The translations under genes were made by a program, and so were the position numbers. A DNA stretch of 7,129 nucleotides from contig CALMAR010000018.1 in assembly GCA_937859855.1 (NCBI GenBank), forward strand, positions 1 to 7,129, read 5' to 3'. This document shows positions 5,489 to 7,129 of this stretch, piece after piece. Source of the stretch: an uncultured Kineosporia sp. GTDB lineage: Bacteria > Actinomycetota > Actinomycetes > Actinomycetales > Kineosporiaceae. The notes beneath the pieces were generated by a model. The model was not told where the DNA came from and made no database searches. It saw only the letters and a program-made list of their open reading frames with translations. Position 1 is the first letter of the stretch, and each line of letters starts with the position of its first letter.

Positions 5489-6466
5489 GTGAAGATCCTC
5501 GTGACCGGTGGGGCCGGCTTCATCGGCTCGCACTTCGTCCGCTCGCTGGCCCGGGGCCGGTACCCCCGGCTGGCCGGGGCGGAGATCACCGTGTTGGACA
5601 AGCTGACCTACGCCGGCAACCCCGCCAACCTCGAGCCGGTCGCCGGCCGGTTCGAGCTGGTGCAGGGCGACATCCTGGACCGGTCCCTGCTGGACGACCT
5701 GATGCCCGGCACCGACCTGGTCGTGCACTTCGCGGCCGAGTCCCACGTGGACCGGTCGATCATGGGCGCGGCCGACTTCGTGATGACCAACGTGGTCGGC
5801 ACCCAGACACTGCTGGACGCCGCGCTGGCCGCCGGGATCGGCCGGTTCGTGCATGTCTCCACCGACGAGGTGTACGGCTCGATCGAGGCCGGCTCGTGGC
5901 CGGAGACGCAGCCGCTGGAGCCGAACTCGCCGTACAGCGCGTCCAAGGCGGGCTCGGACCTGATGGCCCGGGCCTACTTCCGCACCCACGGCCTGGACGT
6001 CGTGCTGACCCGCTGCTCGAACAACTACGGCCCGTACCAGTACCCGGAGAAGGTCGTCCCGCTGTTCGTCACCAACCTGATCGACGGGCTGCCGGTGCCG
6101 CTGTACGGCGACGGGCTGAACGTGCGGGACTGGCTGCACGTGGCCGACCACTGCGCCGGCATCGCGCTGGTCGCCTCCGGCGGGCGGCCCGGGGAGGTCT
6201 ACAACATCGGTGGCGGCACCGAGCTGACCAACCGCGAGCTGACCGAGAAGCTGGTCGAGGCCTGCGGTGCGACCTGGGACATGGTCACGCCGGTCACCGA
6301 CCGCAAGGGCCACGACCGGCGGTACTCGGTCAGCATCGACAAGATCGCGTCGGAGCTGGGCTACGCGCCGTCCGTGCCGTTCGAGAGCGGCCTGGCCGAG
6401 ACCGTGCAGTGGTATCGCGACAACCGGCAGTGGTGGCAGCCGCTGAAGCAGGTCTACGTCCGGTGA
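5489..6466 (+). CDS. rmlB: dTDP-glucose 4,6-dehydratase RmlB
   Basis: RmlB converts dTDP-glucose to dTDP-4-keto-6-deoxyglucose using tightly bound NAD+, the second step of the pathway. It is an extended short-chain dehydrogenase of 325 residues, normal length. The Rossmann glycine motif is TGGAGFIG (6-13). HFAAESHVDRS (80-90) is diagnostic of dTDP-glucose dehydratases. The active site shows Thr125-Asp126-Glu127 in STDEVYG, and YSASK gives the Tyr149/Lys153 pair. RCSNNYGPYQYPEK (175-188) and LYGDGLNVRDWLHVADH (205-221) are also family signatures. The GTG start at 5489 is backed by AGGGAG 7 bases upstream and yields MKILVTGGAGFIGSH as expected. Its TGA overlaps the start of rmlD. The intact Asp-Glu pair and signatures argue against a plain epimerase. 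Confidence 0.97.
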   Translation: MKILVTGGAGFIGSHFVRSLARGRYPRLAGAEITVLDKLTYAGNPANLEPVAGRFELVQGDILDRSLLDDLMPGTDLVVHFAAESHVDRSIMGAADFVMTNVVGTQTLLDAALAAGIGRFVHVSTDEVYGSIEAGSWPETQPLEPNSPYSASKAGSDLMARAYFRTHGLDVVLTRCSNNYGPYQYPEKVVPLFVTNLIDGLPVPLYGDGLNVRDWLHVADHCAGIALVASGGRPGEVYNIGGGTELTNRELTEKLVEACGATWDMVTPVTDRKGHDRRYSVSIDKIASELGYAPSVPFESGLAETVQWYRDNRQWWQPLKQVYVR

Positions 6467-7129
6467 GGTGGCTGGTCACCGGCGCCGGCGGGATGCTCGG
6501 TCGCGACCTGGTCTCGGCCCTGCACGCGGCGGGCGAGCCGGTCGCCGCCGTCGGCCGGTCCAGGCTGGACGTCACCTCCGCCGCATCGGCCCGCTCGTTC
6601 GTGGCGGACTTCGCCGGGCCGGGCGGGGTGATCGTGAACTGCGCCGCGTGGACGGCGGTCGACGACGCCGAAACCGCTGAAGCAGAAGCTTTTTCGGTGA
6701 ACGCCGTCGGCGCCCAGAACCTGGCGCTGGCCTGCGCCGCGGTGGGGGCCCGGCTGGTGCAGATCTCGACCGACTACGTGTTCGCCGGCGACGCCGCCGC
6801 GCCCTATCCGATCTCGGCGCCGCTGCAGCCCCGCTCGGCCTACGGTCGGACCAAGGCCGCGGGGGAGTGGGCCGTTCGAGCCGTGCTGCCGGAGCACTGG
6901 ATCGTGCGGACCGCGTGGCTCTACGGCGAGCACGGCCCCTCGTTCGTGCGCACCATGGCCCGGCTGGAGCGCTCCCGCGAGACCGTGGACGTGGTGGACG
7001 ACCAGCACGGCCAGCCGACCTGGACCCGTGACCTCGCCGCCAGGATCCTCGAGCTGGTCCAGGCCGAGGTGCCGTTCGGGACCTACCACGCCTGCGCGTC
7101 CGGCCGGACGACGTGGCACGGGCTCGCCT
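6463..7129 (+). CDS. rmlD: dTDP-4-dehydrorhamnose reductase RmlD (3' end beyond the window)
   Basis: RmlD reduces dTDP-4-keto-L-rhamnose with NAD(P)H to dTDP-L-rhamnose, the final step. The GTG start shares GTGA with the rmlB stop, a four-base overlap implying translational coupling. The 222 visible residues, out of an expected 280-300, show TGAGGMLG (6-13) for cofactor binding, VNCAAWTAVDDAE (58-70), STDYVF (102-107) and the catalytic YGRTK with Tyr127 and Lys131. RTAWLYGEHGPSFVRTM and DQHGQPTW (180-187) are typical RmlD substrate-site sequences. The frame is intact to the right edge. Codons at 6670-6693 (residues 70-77) are unusually A/T-ending compared with the rest of the gene, but the protein motif there is normal. 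Confidence 0.96.
   Translation, partial: MRWLVTGAGGMLGRDLVSALHAAGEPVAAVGRSRLDVTSAASARSFVADFAGPGGVIVNCAAWTAVDDAETAEAEAFSVNAVGAQNLALACAAVGARLVQISTDYVFAGDAAAPYPISAPLQPRSAYGRTKAAGEWAVRAVLPEHWIVRTAWLYGEHGPSFVRTMARLERSRETVDVVDDQHGQPTWTRDLAARILELVQAEVPFGTYHACASGRTTWHGLA

Overview
The window is high-GC DNA with strong G/C preference at third codon positions, GTG/TTG starts beside ATG, and proteins closest in character to Actinomycetota (the RmlC catalytic residues fall at the same numbers as in the mycobacterial enzyme). It is most likely a chromosomal cell-surface polysaccharide locus of an actinomycete. The genus cannot be resolved by eye.

Layout. From the left edge, all on the minus strand: (i) the 5' part of a WcaI-like family-4 glycosyltransferase whose reading frame changes abruptly, at about position 126-146, into the C-terminal M domain of the signal recognition particle protein Ffh; (ii) a 123-base gap holding two mutually exclusive hairpins; (iii) a polyprenyl-phosphate sugar-1-phosphate transferase, preceded by a 15-codon leader ORF that has its own strong ribosome binding site and overlaps its start; (iv) about 710 bases with no convincing gene; (v) a 169-residue protein I do not recognise; (vi) rmlA; (vii) about 200 bases with hairpins and a three-copy 15-base tandem repeat; (viii) rmlC. 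A 114-base divergent promoter region then separates rmlC from the plus-strand pair rmlB-rmlD, which overlap by four bases. rmlD runs off the right edge.

How it works together. RmlA, RmlB, RmlC and RmlD are the complete four-step route from glucose-1-phosphate to dTDP-L-rhamnose. The sugar transferase would load the first sugar phosphate onto the undecaprenyl carrier, and the WcaI-like enzyme would add a later sugar. Together they suggest a rhamnose-containing exopolysaccharide or cell-wall glycan. rmlA and rmlC both have a TANNNT box 6-7 bases before ATG, with little Shine-Dalgarno sequence, as in leaderless actinobacterial genes. rmlB has an ordinary ribosome binding site.

The main points for a second look are the glycosyltransferase/Ffh junction at the left edge (most likely a chimeric contig end, with an Ffh part that looks alphaproteobacterial), the leader ORF, the tandem repeat upstream of rmlA, and the unrecognised protein. 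I found no defence system, mobile element, CRISPR array, tRNA or rRNA.
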